Assembly: GCF_024347335.1 (NCBI RefSeq)
Contig: NZ_AP025463.1
Coordinates: 3,224,001-3,288,000, forward strand
Source: Vibrio celticus
Lineage (GTDB): Bacteria; Pseudomonadota; Gammaproteobacteria; Enterobacterales; Vibrionaceae
Length of the DNA stretch: 64,000 bases
Direction of reading: 5' to 3'
The notes under the pieces are model-generated. The model ran no database searches, was not told the DNA's origin, and saw nothing but the letters and a program-made list of their open reading frames with translations. The position numbers and the translations under genes are program-made. Within the stretch, counting starts at the first letter, position 1. Each line of letters opens with the position of its first letter. Shown piece after piece: positions 17,226 to 25,709 of this stretch.

Positions 17226-19430
17226 TCATGTAGTCAGTGCAATTAAGCCACCTAAACAAACCTTCCTTTTGAAAGCGATATTGCCCTTGCGTATCGCTGT
17301 GTCAATTGAAGACTGTGTTCCCATAATCACAAGTTGTTGCTTTGGACGAGTAGCTCCCGTGTAGAGGAGAGTTTGATCGATCATATGACTGGCTTCTTCA
17401 GGTAAGGTCATAATCGTGGTTGTCCACTGTGACCCTTGGCTTTTATGAACAGTAATTGCATACGCTAATTCAAGCTTTTCTAAGAGTTCGATTGTGAGTG
17501 GTATCGATCCGCGATCTAACATCAAAGTCCCAACTGAGCCGTCTTCAAAAACCGAGTCAAACACCTCACTAATGTAGCCCAAGTCTCCATTGCGAACGTC
17601 CAATGTATAGTCATTTTGGTTTACCATCACAGGATCGCCTTCTAACAGCCATTGTCCCTTCGTATTACGCCACTCAAAATGAGGAATAAGCGGATTCTTC
17701 ACCAACTTACGATTCCCACCTACACGTTTCTGGAAATCAGAGTTAATGCTGTCTACACCGAGTATTCCTTTACGCACAGGCGATAACAAAACAGTATTAT
17801 CTCTTCCTCCCGCCTGACACCAAAGGTGATAAGCCCTATCCAGAGTCATCTCTGTTTCCAGACTCGCATCTTCACTCTCTGATAACAGCCTGTTTGTCAG
17901 TGGCAATTGGTAGGTTTCACTATTCCTGATAGCGGTCGCAAAGCGATAAATTCCTGACTCCGAAGCCTGTCTCTTCACTTGCGAAAGGTTAAAGGTTGGC
18001 AAGGGCATATTAGGCTTAGTTAAACTATGAAACACTAACCCAGCACCAATAGGTGGTAGCTGCGCTACATCACCGACAAATAAAATGCGCGTAGCTTCAG
18101 GCAAAATTCCACACAGCCGATACATTGAGAAAATATCGATCATTGATGCTTCATCGATAATAAGAAGAATATGCTCTGGCAATCGCTTCTTGCCTTCTCC
18201 CAAGTGGTCAGAAATCAATTTCGCAATAGTGCAGGCTTCATACCCTGTGCTCTCGGACATACGCTGAGAAGCTCGCCCACTTAGAGCAACCTGCTTTATG
18301 GTTATCCCATTAGCAACAGCTCGATAAACAGCCAGAACAGCCAGAAGAATAGTCGTTTTTCCAGTACCTGCGCCACCTGAAATACAAGTAACTGGAGCAA
18401 GGACTGCACCAATTACCGCCTCTCGCTGCTCTTCTGTCAGCTCAAACAGCAGAGTACTCTCAAATTGAGATAAAGCTTCACGAACATCTATTTCAGTAAC
18501 TGATCGTTCCCATATCGCTAAGAGTGACCCTTCACCCCGTTTTCTATTGATTTTGTCAGTGATCGTTCGAGCAACTTTGTCTTCGATTAGTGCGCTTCCT
18601 ATCGGAACTAACCCTTTATCGCCAACTCTGACTAATATGTTGTGTGCTATGGCAACATCAACCATGGACTTCAACGCTTTCTTGCGTCTTATTAGCTTAA
18701 AAGCAGCAGCACACAAGGCTTCTTCGTGAACGACAATATCACCCATTTTAAAAGTCAAATTTGCAGCAGCCTGTTCAGCTACAGCACAAAGCACTTGGGG
18801 GCTATCGAGGCTCATATTCAACGACTCCGCCAGAGCCAGAGCTTCTTTCCATGTTGCGCCCAGCGCCAGTAGTAGAAAAGGGTTTTGTTTGACGGTTTGA
18901 ATAGCTTTAGGCCCAAACACTTCGATCATTCTTCGGCCAAGGTGCGGATTCATATTTGACTTCTGCACCCATTCAATCGCTTCCATCATTTGACCATCAG
19001 GCCAGTAGTGGACAAGTGAATAGGCACGTTGTTTATCCACACCTTTTATCAAACAAAGCCGCTCGATGTCTTTGTCGAGGATAATTTGCTCAATATTCTC
19101 GGTACGAGCGACTCTACTTGCTATGACACTACCTACACCTTCGACATTCTTAGCCAAATAGAAAGCCAATACTTCTCCAGAAAGCCTTTTAAACAAAGCA
19201 CTTTTAGCGACTAGCAGATCTTCTGTATTACGCCATCCTTCAATTTCATACGTCTGACTGGTCAACTCTCCTTGAACCTCCCAAAGAGTGCCAACTTTCA
19301 CCTCAGAAAAAACGTTTTTGGGAAAACTAATGGCTAAAGTTCTAGTTCTCGGCACTTGGGAGCCATCAGGCGAAACAGCTATCGCTGTCGCCTGATGAAA
19401 TTGACGAATGTTCGTTACTTGGACTGTCAT
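17226..19430 (-). CDS. RecD-like superfamily 1 helicase in the recombinase operon
   Basis: An ATP-dependent DNA helicase of about 734 residues, similar in plan to RecD2. The N-terminal third holds helix-hairpin-helix-like segments (VEGVGSVIASRVAR and IKGVDKQRAYSL). Walker A GGAGTGKTT is at about residue 352-360, Walker B LLIIDEASMID follows, then motif III VGDVAQLPPIGAG and the C-terminal motifs YAITVHKSQGSQW and YTGATRP. All catalytic motifs look intact. ATG 19430 overlaps the upstream stop (TGATG), and another ATG lies 9 bases earlier. The tight coupling to the recombinases suggests a role in processing or spreading the element, for example with a replicated intermediate; this is inference. 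Confidence 0.88.
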   Translation of the reverse strand: MTVQVTNIRQFHQATAIAVSPDGSQVPRTRTLAISFPKNVFSEVKVGTLWEVQGELTSQTYEIEGWRNTEDLLVAKSALFKRLSGEVLAFYLAKNVEGVGSVIASRVARTENIEQIILDKDIERLCLIKGVDKQRAYSLVHYWPDGQMMEAIEWVQKSNMNPHLGRRMIEVFGPKAIQTVKQNPFLLLALGATWKEALALAESLNMSLDSPQVLCAVAEQAAANLTFKMGDIVVHEEALCAAAFKLIRRKKALKSMVDVAIAHNILVRVGDKGLVPIGSALIEDKVARTITDKINRKRGEGSLLAIWERSVTEIDVREALSQFESTLLFELTEEQREAVIGAVLAPVTCISGGAGTGKTTILLAVLAVYRAVANGITIKQVALSGRASQRMSESTGYEACTIAKLISDHLGEGKKRLPEHILLIIDEASMIDIFSMYRLCGILPEATRILFVGDVAQLPPIGAGLVFHSLTKPNMPLPTFNLSQVKRQASESGIYRFATAIRNSETYQLPLTNRLLSESEDASLETEMTLDRAYHLWCQAGGRDNTVLLSPVRKGILGVDSINSDFQKRVGGNRKLVKNPLIPHFEWRNTKGQWLLEGDPVMVNQNDYTLDVRNGDLGYISEVFDSVFEDGSVGTLMLDRGSIPLTIELLEKLELAYAITVHKSQGSQWTTTIMTLPEEASHMIDQTLLYTGATRPKQQLVIMGTQSSIDTAIRKGNIAFKRKVCLGGLIALTT

Positions 19431-19897
19431 CAATCCCATCCAGACAACTCCCCATAATTACGAACCACCGCAGCTTCTCGCGACTTCTGAATACCCAGCT
19501 CTTGACGTAACTCTTGGTTCTCCGACCTGAGCGAAGCAAGTTCAGATTTAAGTGGACTTAATTCAGCTTTAACTTCAGCCAATTCTTTCCTTAATCTACT
19601 CATTTCTGCTGAATTCTGATTAGAGCGCCTCTCGGCTCTCTCACGCGCATCTTTATGAGAAGCAATGGATTCATTAGACTCCCCATACCAACGCATCTCT
19701 GCCTCAACTAGAAGCTCTTTGAGCTTAGGGTTTCCATTGACACTTAGTTGAGACCGTTTCAACACACCTTCATCAATAAGATTTGCTCGGTTAACCTTGT
19801 CTCCATTGCGGTACTCTCCGAAGTCATTCAACTCATCCCGTTCAGCAATCCAACTTATAAGGCGGTTAATTGTTTCTTGTGCTTTCAATTGACTCAT
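19430..19897 (-). CDS. Small coiled-coil accessory protein of the recombinase operon
   Basis: A 155-residue protein. The first 75 residues could be a winged-helix-like DNA-binding region (ETINRLISWIAERDELNDFG), the rest is a regular heptad coiled coil (LRKELAEVKAELSPLKSELA). I chose ATG 19897, which has a GAGGAAGG site 7 bases upstream; the frame is open to a TTG 15 bases earlier. Its stop overlaps the helicase start. Position and size suggest an accessory factor comparable with TnpC of Tn554 or the third protein of GMT elements, but the identity is not established. Confidence 0.75.
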   Translation of the reverse strand: MSQLKAQETINRLISWIAERDELNDFGEYRNGDKVNRANLIDEGVLKRSQLSVNGNPKLKELLVEAEMRWYGESNESIASHKDARERAERRSNQNSAEMSRLRKELAEVKAELSPLKSELASLRSENQELRQELGIQKSREAAVVRNYGELSGWD

Positions 19898-19908
19898 CGC
19901 TGCCTTCC

Positions 19909-20346
19909 TCAAGCATCCCTATCTGTTTGGGGTAGCGGTTCATTCATCTTTTGCTGTAGCTTGGACATATCTACATTGGGCATTTGAGATAGGTTGTATT
20001 GCCAGCGAATAAATGTCTCTTTCCAGATTTTTTCTTTCACGGAATGCTCTGCTTTTAGGTGCTCAATTTGCCCCTTGAGTTCAGCATTTTCTTTAAGAAG
20101 AGCGTCAATGGTGACGTCCCCAGTCTCAGTCATTACTTGAGGTTTATCTTTCAATGTCTTCTTTCGACGCTTGAAAGCTTGCTTAATCCCATCGTCTCCC
20201 ATAAGAGTAAATGTCGATATAGAGTCGCGATTTAGACGCTTGGCAAGCGCTTCTGCAAACGCAAACCACGTGAGTTTACCCGACCATTTTGCTAGCACGT
20301 CCTCTACAATTGGAAGCTCTTTTTCTGTGATTATCTTCTTTTTCAT
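19909..20346 (-). CDS. Second small coiled-coil protein, possible GmtX-like/TnpC-like factor
   Basis: A 145-residue basic protein. The N-terminal half (ITEKELPIVEDVLAKWSGKL, then LAKRLNRDSISTFTLMGDDG) is helical and may bind DNA, followed by a basic KRRKKTLKDK stretch and a coiled coil (ALLKENAELKGQIEHLKAEH). The start ATG overlaps the stop of the 722-residue recombinase (ATGA), so it is made together with it. TnpC of Tn554, which orients transposition, is a similarly small coiled-coil protein in the same operon position. The GmtX comparison is a guess by arrangement. Confidence 0.75.
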   Translation of the reverse strand: MKKKIITEKELPIVEDVLAKWSGKLTWFAFAEALAKRLNRDSISTFTLMGDDGIKQAFKRRKKTLKDKPQVMTETGDVTIDALLKENAELKGQIEHLKAEHSVKEKIWKETFIRWQYNLSQMPNVDMSKLQQKMNEPLPQTDRDA

Positions 20347-22511
20347 ACCTCACCTCCAAACAGCGCTAATAGCTCGTTCTGCGTACGATCAATCACACTT
20401 TGGCTAACGGAATCCTGCACATTAATATCGACTTTCAAGCCGTTTTCGATGAGGGCTATTTGTGTCTCAGTGGGATCTAACTCTTTCGGAATTCGAATTA
20501 CGGTTCCTTCAGGAATATTTCCGTCTTCATACATTTTGATCACCGTGCGTGTGATCGCTAATCGTCTACCATTAAATTTCAGCCAAGCTTCGGCTCCATA
20601 TTCACCGCGATGACACGCATCTGCCGATATTTCAAACTCTTTGGTTTGAGCCACTTCCAGATTTCGAAGTCTTTCCAAGCTTTTAGGCAGACCTTTGATG
20701 CAGGCATGATCTTTACAAGCCACGCAATCACCCGCTTTTGTACATGGAGCCATCGTCCAATCATGCTCGCATACTCCCCATCCAGTAGGCTGCGCTGCTC
20801 CAACACGATTCTTATTCCCCAACATTTCATAAGTAATTGGCACACCTACTTTCACTGCTTCAATGGCTCTAAGTCCATTATCTTTGGGGAGGCCCAGAAC
20901 ACTAGCTTTAGGGATATTGAGAACAGCACGAGCTGTCGCCTCCCTCTCTTCAGGTGTACGCAAATCATATGCTTTGTTGTCTTGAATTCGTGTGCGACCT
21001 GCAAACATCGCGAGATCCAAAGAGTCCATTTCTCCGCGCTCAGCCATTGTAGATAGCCATGTTCTAATTTGGTGAGTAGAAATAGTGATTGGAGATTCAT
21101 CTTCATTACGGATATTCAATTGTTCAAATATTGAATCTTTAACTTCTGTTCGACTATCTGACGATCCCAAAGCAGTATTGAACTCATTTACGCTCGGAGT
21201 AACCCAGCTATACTCTTTAGCCAAGAAATCTTTATGAAACTCATTGTCTCTCACAAGACATAAAGCAGTACTAACAAGCGCTCCAACTTCTTCTATGTTC
21301 GGCCAACTAGGATACTGCTTGGAGTACTTTTTCGCGGAATATTCAGCAAGATCGCTATAGGTAATTTGGGTCTTATCTTTTATCAAGTTCAAGAACCATT
21401 TGGGACTACTCAGCGCAAGTGCCATTTCCTGCACATCCATCGTATCAGATGAAAACCGATTACTTAGAGTCAGCCCCATGGCCGCACATAGTTCTGCATA
21501 ACTCAGAGGTTCGTTTTCTCCGAGGTTCAAACTGGTAATGCACTCTGAATGACGAAAGAATTTGTTGGGATGTTCAATTGCCCAAGCTGCTGCCTCTCGC
21601 GCTGACGAGCCAAGCTTAGTTAGTCGTTTTACAGCCTCTCTCACTGTATGCTCTAACTTAGGGTGAACTGGTTTGGGGATTACCCCGCCGCCCTTAGCAG
21701 CTTTCCATCGTAGGTTTAAGACCTCAGTTTCTTTGTCTTCGACTTCACCCGTATCTGAGTTTTGAAAGGTTTCAATAGCAGTTGTCTCGAAAAGGCAGTT
21801 AGTAGTCAAAAAATACAGCTCTCCTGCACGGCTTGGTGCAAACATAAGCAAAACCGCACAGCTCGACCAATAAACTTCATAAGGTGTCTTTGCCTTGGTA
21901 AAAGCATCAGCTAGAGCTGCCAGTTCATGGCTTTCAAGCAAGCGTTCTTCTTGCCAATCTCTGTCATCTTTTGAAGTCCCCTCCGAACGATCTTTCTGTC
22001 TCGGCCACGGACTTTTCTTCCAAGGGGTGTGGCGCAAACATATTCTGTTTTCTTTTAACCACTTAAAAAGCTTCTTCATATGACCACCAGTGCCATAACG
22101 AGCCTGTGGCGTCAGTCGAGCTTCTACAGACTCTCTAGCCTTAGTAATTGTAGGTTCATCAAGTAACAGTATGTCAGCAATGCCATGAACTTCCTTCAAT
22201 CCACAATATGTTGCTTTAAGCGCCCGCATCATATGACTAGGAGCAATTTCTTTTATACTCTGTTGCTCTCGAACATAGGCACGAGAAAAATCTAAGAAAG
22301 GCTGTTCAAATGGTTTGCCATCACCTTTTCCAGCAGAAGACTCATATTCTGTAAACTGCATACCAAGGTTCTTAGCTGTTTTCCAGTTAACTGACTTAAA
22401 ACCACCTTGATCTTCATACAGTGTTAGCTCGAATTTAGCTCGGTCTATAAAAGCTTTGAGGTTCTGTTCACAGGTGAGTTCTTTTCTGGATTTAAAAGGA
22501 ATGACACTCAT
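20343..22511 (-). CDS. Large tyrosine-recombinase-family protein with degenerate active site (722 residues)
   Basis: The third and largest recombinase. The C-terminal part holds a recognisable catalytic domain: the first Arg in APSRAGELYFL, the H-x-x-R box in STHQIRTWLS, and a region FAGRTRIQDNKAYDLR where the usual Gly-His is Gly-Arg before the Tyr. One catalytic His thus seems replaced, and activity may depend on its partners. A cysteine cluster (CEHDWTMAPC, CVACKDHAC) near residue 615 looks like a zinc ribbon. Size and place match TnpB of Tn554 and integrase-type GMT proteins. ATG 22511 overlaps the upstream stop (ATGA). Confidence 0.85.
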   Translation of the reverse strand: MSVIPFKSRKELTCEQNLKAFIDRAKFELTLYEDQGGFKSVNWKTAKNLGMQFTEYESSAGKGDGKPFEQPFLDFSRAYVREQQSIKEIAPSHMMRALKATYCGLKEVHGIADILLLDEPTITKARESVEARLTPQARYGTGGHMKKLFKWLKENRICLRHTPWKKSPWPRQKDRSEGTSKDDRDWQEERLLESHELAALADAFTKAKTPYEVYWSSCAVLLMFAPSRAGELYFLTTNCLFETTAIETFQNSDTGEVEDKETEVLNLRWKAAKGGGVIPKPVHPKLEHTVREAVKRLTKLGSSAREAAAWAIEHPNKFFRHSECITSLNLGENEPLSYAELCAAMGLTLSNRFSSDTMDVQEMALALSSPKWFLNLIKDKTQITYSDLAEYSAKKYSKQYPSWPNIEEVGALVSTALCLVRDNEFHKDFLAKEYSWVTPSVNEFNTALGSSDSRTEVKDSIFEQLNIRNEDESPITISTHQIRTWLSTMAERGEMDSLDLAMFAGRTRIQDNKAYDLRTPEEREATARAVLNIPKASVLGLPKDNGLRAIEAVKVGVPITYEMLGNKNRVGAAQPTGWGVCEHDWTMAPCTKAGDCVACKDHACIKGLPKSLERLRNLEVAQTKEFEISADACHRGEYGAEAWLKFNGRRLAITRTVIKMYEDGNIPEGTVIRIPKELDPTETQIALIENGLKVDINVQDSVSQSVIDRTQNELLALFGGEV

Positions 22512-24076
22512 GCAGCCCCCTCATTCAGCGCTTGAATTTTATTATCACAAGCTTTCATAATTGCTGCGATATGAACAATCGCTAGGTCATAGGACTGAAG
22601 AACTAAATCACTAGCACCATTCTCTCGACGGTCTTCCATTTCCTCAGTTAAATCAACCAAAAGCTCATCCCATGGCGCATGTAAAAGAGGCTGAAAACGA
22701 GCACATGACACACAGATTTTGACGCCACTATCACAAGCACTACCACCACAGTTTCCGACATGCTTCATTCCACTGATGTGTCGTCTACTCGCAGGATCAC
22801 TCCCACGAACAGCTCCTGATTCATCAGTTATCAGACGGTCTTCAAACATTGCCGCTAAAAAGCTCATAGCTTCATTCATTTTGGCAAAAATTCGAAGAGC
22901 TAGTTCTGGGGTATACCCTGTATAAACACCTATATTCTGGGTATCTTCGTGATCTAACAGATAAGCAAGCTGAACCCCACTTATACCATGACGAACTAAA
23001 TTGGTTGCACGCGTGCGGCGACAACGAGTAGGCGTAAAATGAATAGTTTCACCAGTTCGCTCTGAGATTGCGCTGCATTTTCTGCTAACAACTCTAGTTA
23101 AATCTGATGAACCCTGTACATTCATGTGAAGTTTCGCAGGCTCATCTTTTAGGGAGCTACGAAACTCATCTACAGTACAAATCTCATCGAATTGCTCTTC
23201 TTTACCAACAAAAAGAGGCAATTCTGTAAGATCTGCTTTCGTCAATTTGGGCAATTTTTTCTTCGCCAGCTTCTGAACTTGCTCTGCTAAGTTAATCAAA
23301 ATTAGAAACAAATCTTCAGTAATATTGAGTGAGCGAAAACTCTTACGAAAGCCACCATCTTCACCACGTTTTTTGGCTCTAGGCACAGAAACTGAGTAGA
23401 TTTGTTTTCCTTTGACGACTTCAACATTAAGATCACAGATCCGTAACTGGCGAAGTTGAATCGGACGTCGTGCCGTCTGATAGCAAATCATGAACCATGC
23501 ATATTCACGTAGAGTTAGCTGCTCAGTTAAGAATGCATTAGCTGCCCAACTCATAAGTAATTGCTGCTCCGTAACAGTCCAAGGCCCAGAGTGGGGACAG
23601 CTATGTAAGACAGCCTTCCCTTTCACATTCCCATGAAGCTTGAGACTATCTAAGAATGGCGTCATGCCTTTTTGGACGCCTGAATATTCCCAGTCAATCC
23701 AGTTACGTAAAAGCGCACGAATAGTACCTAGCTTATACTCATTTTCCTTATCTAGACTCGCTTTCAAATTTAAAATTTGTGTATCAGTAATTTCTCCCCC
23801 CGTGTAATGGGGAGTATCAAGAAAATAACGCCTAATGTAGGTATAACAACCCTTTATATGAGATTCAGATACTTCCTCAGCCATTCTCGCCAAGGTTAAC
23901 CTCAAGCCTTGGCAAAGCTCTGAGTCAGCCTTCTGATAGTTTAACAGTCCCCAATTGAGGGTATAATCATGACCAAGTTTCCAAAATTCAGAATGTACAT
24001 CGAACTTATAACCAGCCTTGGAGGTTCGATGAAGTGGTTCACATTTAGGGAGCTTAAATTCAACTGCTGCATTCAT
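22508..24076 (-). CDS. Tyrosine-recombinase-family protein, second of the trio (522 residues)
   Basis: A 522-residue recombinase-type protein. Catalytic-domain features are the Arg in TARRPIQLRQL, an Arg-rich box FTPTRCRRTRATNLVRHG in place of the canonical His-x-x-Arg, and LLDHEDTQNIGVYTGY with the second His and the nucleophile Tyr. A C-terminal cluster CGGSACDSG..CVSC resembles a zinc-binding site. It starts at ATG 24076, overlapping the stop of the first recombinase (TAATG), and overlaps the next gene by four bases. Three recombinases in direct coupling point to a complex acting on one site. Confidence 0.85.
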   Translation of the reverse strand: MNAAVEFKLPKCEPLHRTSKAGYKFDVHSEFWKLGHDYTLNWGLLNYQKADSELCQGLRLTLARMAEEVSESHIKGCYTYIRRYFLDTPHYTGGEITDTQILNLKASLDKENEYKLGTIRALLRNWIDWEYSGVQKGMTPFLDSLKLHGNVKGKAVLHSCPHSGPWTVTEQQLLMSWAANAFLTEQLTLREYAWFMICYQTARRPIQLRQLRICDLNVEVVKGKQIYSVSVPRAKKRGEDGGFRKSFRSLNITEDLFLILINLAEQVQKLAKKKLPKLTKADLTELPLFVGKEEQFDEICTVDEFRSSLKDEPAKLHMNVQGSSDLTRVVSRKCSAISERTGETIHFTPTRCRRTRATNLVRHGISGVQLAYLLDHEDTQNIGVYTGYTPELALRIFAKMNEAMSFLAAMFEDRLITDESGAVRGSDPASRRHISGMKHVGNCGGSACDSGVKICVSCARFQPLLHAPWDELLVDLTEEMEDRRENGASDLVLQSYDLAIVHIAAIMKACDNKIQALNEGAA

Positions 24077-25557
24077 TATTTATTCTCCTTTTCAGCATTA
24101 TCAGAAAGCTCATAGGCAACTCCCAATACGCTAGGAATAAGCTTCTTAAGCTCGTCTTCTGCAACCTCATTAACTTTGCCATTGAATTTGCGCATCTTCT
24201 CTGACTCTTCCTTCATAAGTGTCATACTGATTTTTTCAGCAGATTCCTTTGTATGGCGAAGGTTGTAAACTTCAGCAGACTTCTCATCACTATGTCCCAT
24301 GATGTACATGCGTATTTGTATCTCTTTCTTTTCAGATATAATGTCATCCATTCGCCCTTCCTCACGCGCTAAACGGTTATTTATATCGATAATTCTGGAA
24401 ATTAAATTGTTTCGGTTATGTCGATATGCGTGAGCGCTTGCCAACTTATCCACCTTAATACCTTCCGCTTCAATAAACGAAGCCAGCCCTTTATCACGAG
24501 CAATCTTCAATAGGAGCTTGGAACATTGCTTGATACTCAACGGTTGCCCGACAGTATTCTTACTGGAAACAAACAAGAAACCATGGCTTTGGCTTGCAGG
24601 AAGTACTTGTACCATATGCCTCCTTTCTCCTATAACGTAATCGCGCAACAAATCTGTCAGCTCAAGGGATATTGGTAGATCGCGCTCCAATGTTTTAGCA
24701 TTTGGTTCAAGCCCCCTCCAGATGTCCTCAGGATCATCATGCCGACGAACGATTGAAATGGTTTGCGCCGCGAAATTTACATCAGCGACTTTTAACTGAA
24801 GTAGTTCCCCTACACGCATACCTGTTTCATAAAGCACTCTGATAATTAGATAATTCCTTTCTCGAACCAAAGCTGTAAAGGGGTTATCGATACATTCAGG
24901 CTCAGCAATTCGCATAATTTCTTCAAAAACTTCGGGTGGTGGTGCCTTCTTGTCAGGATCATTTCGTTTTGCACGAGCGCCTTGTCGTTTTGGTCGCTGT
25001 TTAATTATCACTTGCTTAACTTTTTCAGCAGCATCTAAGTAATAAGCGTAATGGGAGTAATGGCGTAGACCTACATCTACCATAAAGTGAAGAAATTCAG
25101 CTACGACCTTCAGGCGATGACGGTGTAGCTTCACTCCTACTACCTCATCTGGAGCCACAGATGAAGGTAACTGTGCTCTCATAGAAATTACGTTGCTTTC
25201 AGTTTTCTGCGTGTGCTTACGCCGTACAGCTTTCGTCTGAAGTTTGCAATGGTGAGCTAGAGATCTAGCTTCAAGCGTTGAAAGGAATTCTGGTAGTGAA
25301 AATTGGCTCGCTGGAGCAGCTTCATCTGCATCCGCAATACCAATAACCTTTTCAAAGAAAGGTTGTTCCTGCATTTCATCCCAAAGTAGAAAATGAACGA
25401 GAACATTCGAAATGTTCCTCATTGTCTCTTGGGTTGACCCTCTATAGTGCGTTGTAAGGAACAAAGTCGTCCAGAAATCAGGCACACCATTAGCATCCGA
25501 TAAACAGGAGAAACGCTCTCCGTTTTGAAAAATGAGTTGTTCTCGATGAATTTCCAT
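24076..25557 (-). CDS. Tyrosine recombinase, first of the trio (possible GmtY-like, 493 residues)
   Basis: The most canonical recombinase of the three. From ATG 25557 the catalytic residues are Arg in ETGMRVGELLQL (about 248), His and Arg in HAYRHNRNNL (about 376 and 379), His in IMGHSDEKS (about 422) and Tyr in AEVYNLRH (about 431). The N-terminal part would be the core-binding domain. I chose ATG 25557 rather than the upstream TTG 25602 because the latter lies only about 17 bases upstream of a good -10 box and so on the wrong side of the promoter. It leads the operon, so its control decides mobility. Confidence 0.9.
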   Translation of the reverse strand: MEIHREQLIFQNGERFSCLSDANGVPDFWTTLFLTTHYRGSTQETMRNISNVLVHFLLWDEMQEQPFFEKVIGIADADEAAPASQFSLPEFLSTLEARSLAHHCKLQTKAVRRKHTQKTESNVISMRAQLPSSVAPDEVVGVKLHRHRLKVVAEFLHFMVDVGLRHYSHYAYYLDAAEKVKQVIIKQRPKRQGARAKRNDPDKKAPPPEVFEEIMRIAEPECIDNPFTALVRERNYLIIRVLYETGMRVGELLQLKVADVNFAAQTISIVRRHDDPEDIWRGLEPNAKTLERDLPISLELTDLLRDYVIGERRHMVQVLPASQSHGFLFVSSKNTVGQPLSIKQCSKLLLKIARDKGLASFIEAEGIKVDKLASAHAYRHNRNNLISRIIDINNRLAREEGRMDDIISEKKEIQIRMYIMGHSDEKSAEVYNLRHTKESAEKISMTLMKEESEKMRKFNGKVNEVAEDELKKLIPSVLGVAYELSDNAEKENK

Positions 25558-25567
25558 ACCACCACCA

Positions 25568-25618
25568 TAAATCAAGCTTAATTTATTGTAGTAAGGTGGC
25601 AATTTTAAATCAAGCTTA
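25568..25618 (-). promoter_or_regulatory. Promoter of the recombinase operon flanked by 13-bp direct repeats
   Basis: On the minus strand TTGATT (25613-25608) and TACAAT (25590-25585) are 17 bases apart and form a good sigma-70 promoter about 28 bases before the first recombinase ATG. The 13-mer TAAATCAAGCTTA occurs twice, at 25568-25580 just past the -10 box and at 25606-25618 over the -35 box. Their placement suggests operators, so a protein binding there would repress the operon. The first nine bases equal the motif at both island ends, which hints at autoregulation by a recombinase. Confidence 0.6.
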
Positions 25619-25635
25619 TTTTTTAAGCAGAAAAC

Positions 25636-25665
25636 AAAAAAGCCCCGTAAAAACGGGGCTTTAAA
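25636..25665 (-). terminator. Terminator between ssb and the recombinase operon
   Basis: On the minus strand AAAGCCCCG, a loop and CGGGGCTTTTTT form a strong hairpin with a T run. It ends ssb transcripts before the recombinase promoter. It lies inside the island under either boundary model. Confidence 0.85.
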
Positions 25666-25680
25666 CTATTCACTCAATAA

Positions 25681-25694
25681 TAAATCAAGTTTTT
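25681..25694 (+). repeat. Right 14-bp direct repeat, candidate attachment site
   Basis: TAAATCAAGTTTTT, identical to 13997-14010 and 15 bases beyond the ssb stop. The adjoining TTTTTCCA (25690-25697) also occurs at 13775-13782, so either repeat could mark the crossover. Confidence 0.5.
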
Positions 25695-25709
25695 CCATTA
25701 TTGGAGGTG

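Larger units (their letters stand above)
13783..25689. mobile_element. Integrative island with a tyrosine-recombinase operon and unknown cargo (Gamma-Mobile-Trio-like)
   Basis: About 12 kb separate csrD from ssb, genes that are neighbours in other vibrios (established synteny). All island genes lie on the minus strand. The right half is one coupled operon: recombinases of 493, 522 and 722 residues, small proteins of 145 and 155 residues and a RecD-like helicase. The left half is cargo. The layout resembles Tn554-type TnpABC trios and the Gamma-Mobile-Trio elements described in marine vibrios; the assignment to GMT is from memory and untested. The exact ends are uncertain. Option one uses the 8-bp TTTTTCCA repeat and gives the span listed; option two uses the 14-bp direct repeat TAAATCAAGTTTTT at 13997 and 25681. 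Confidence 0.85.
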
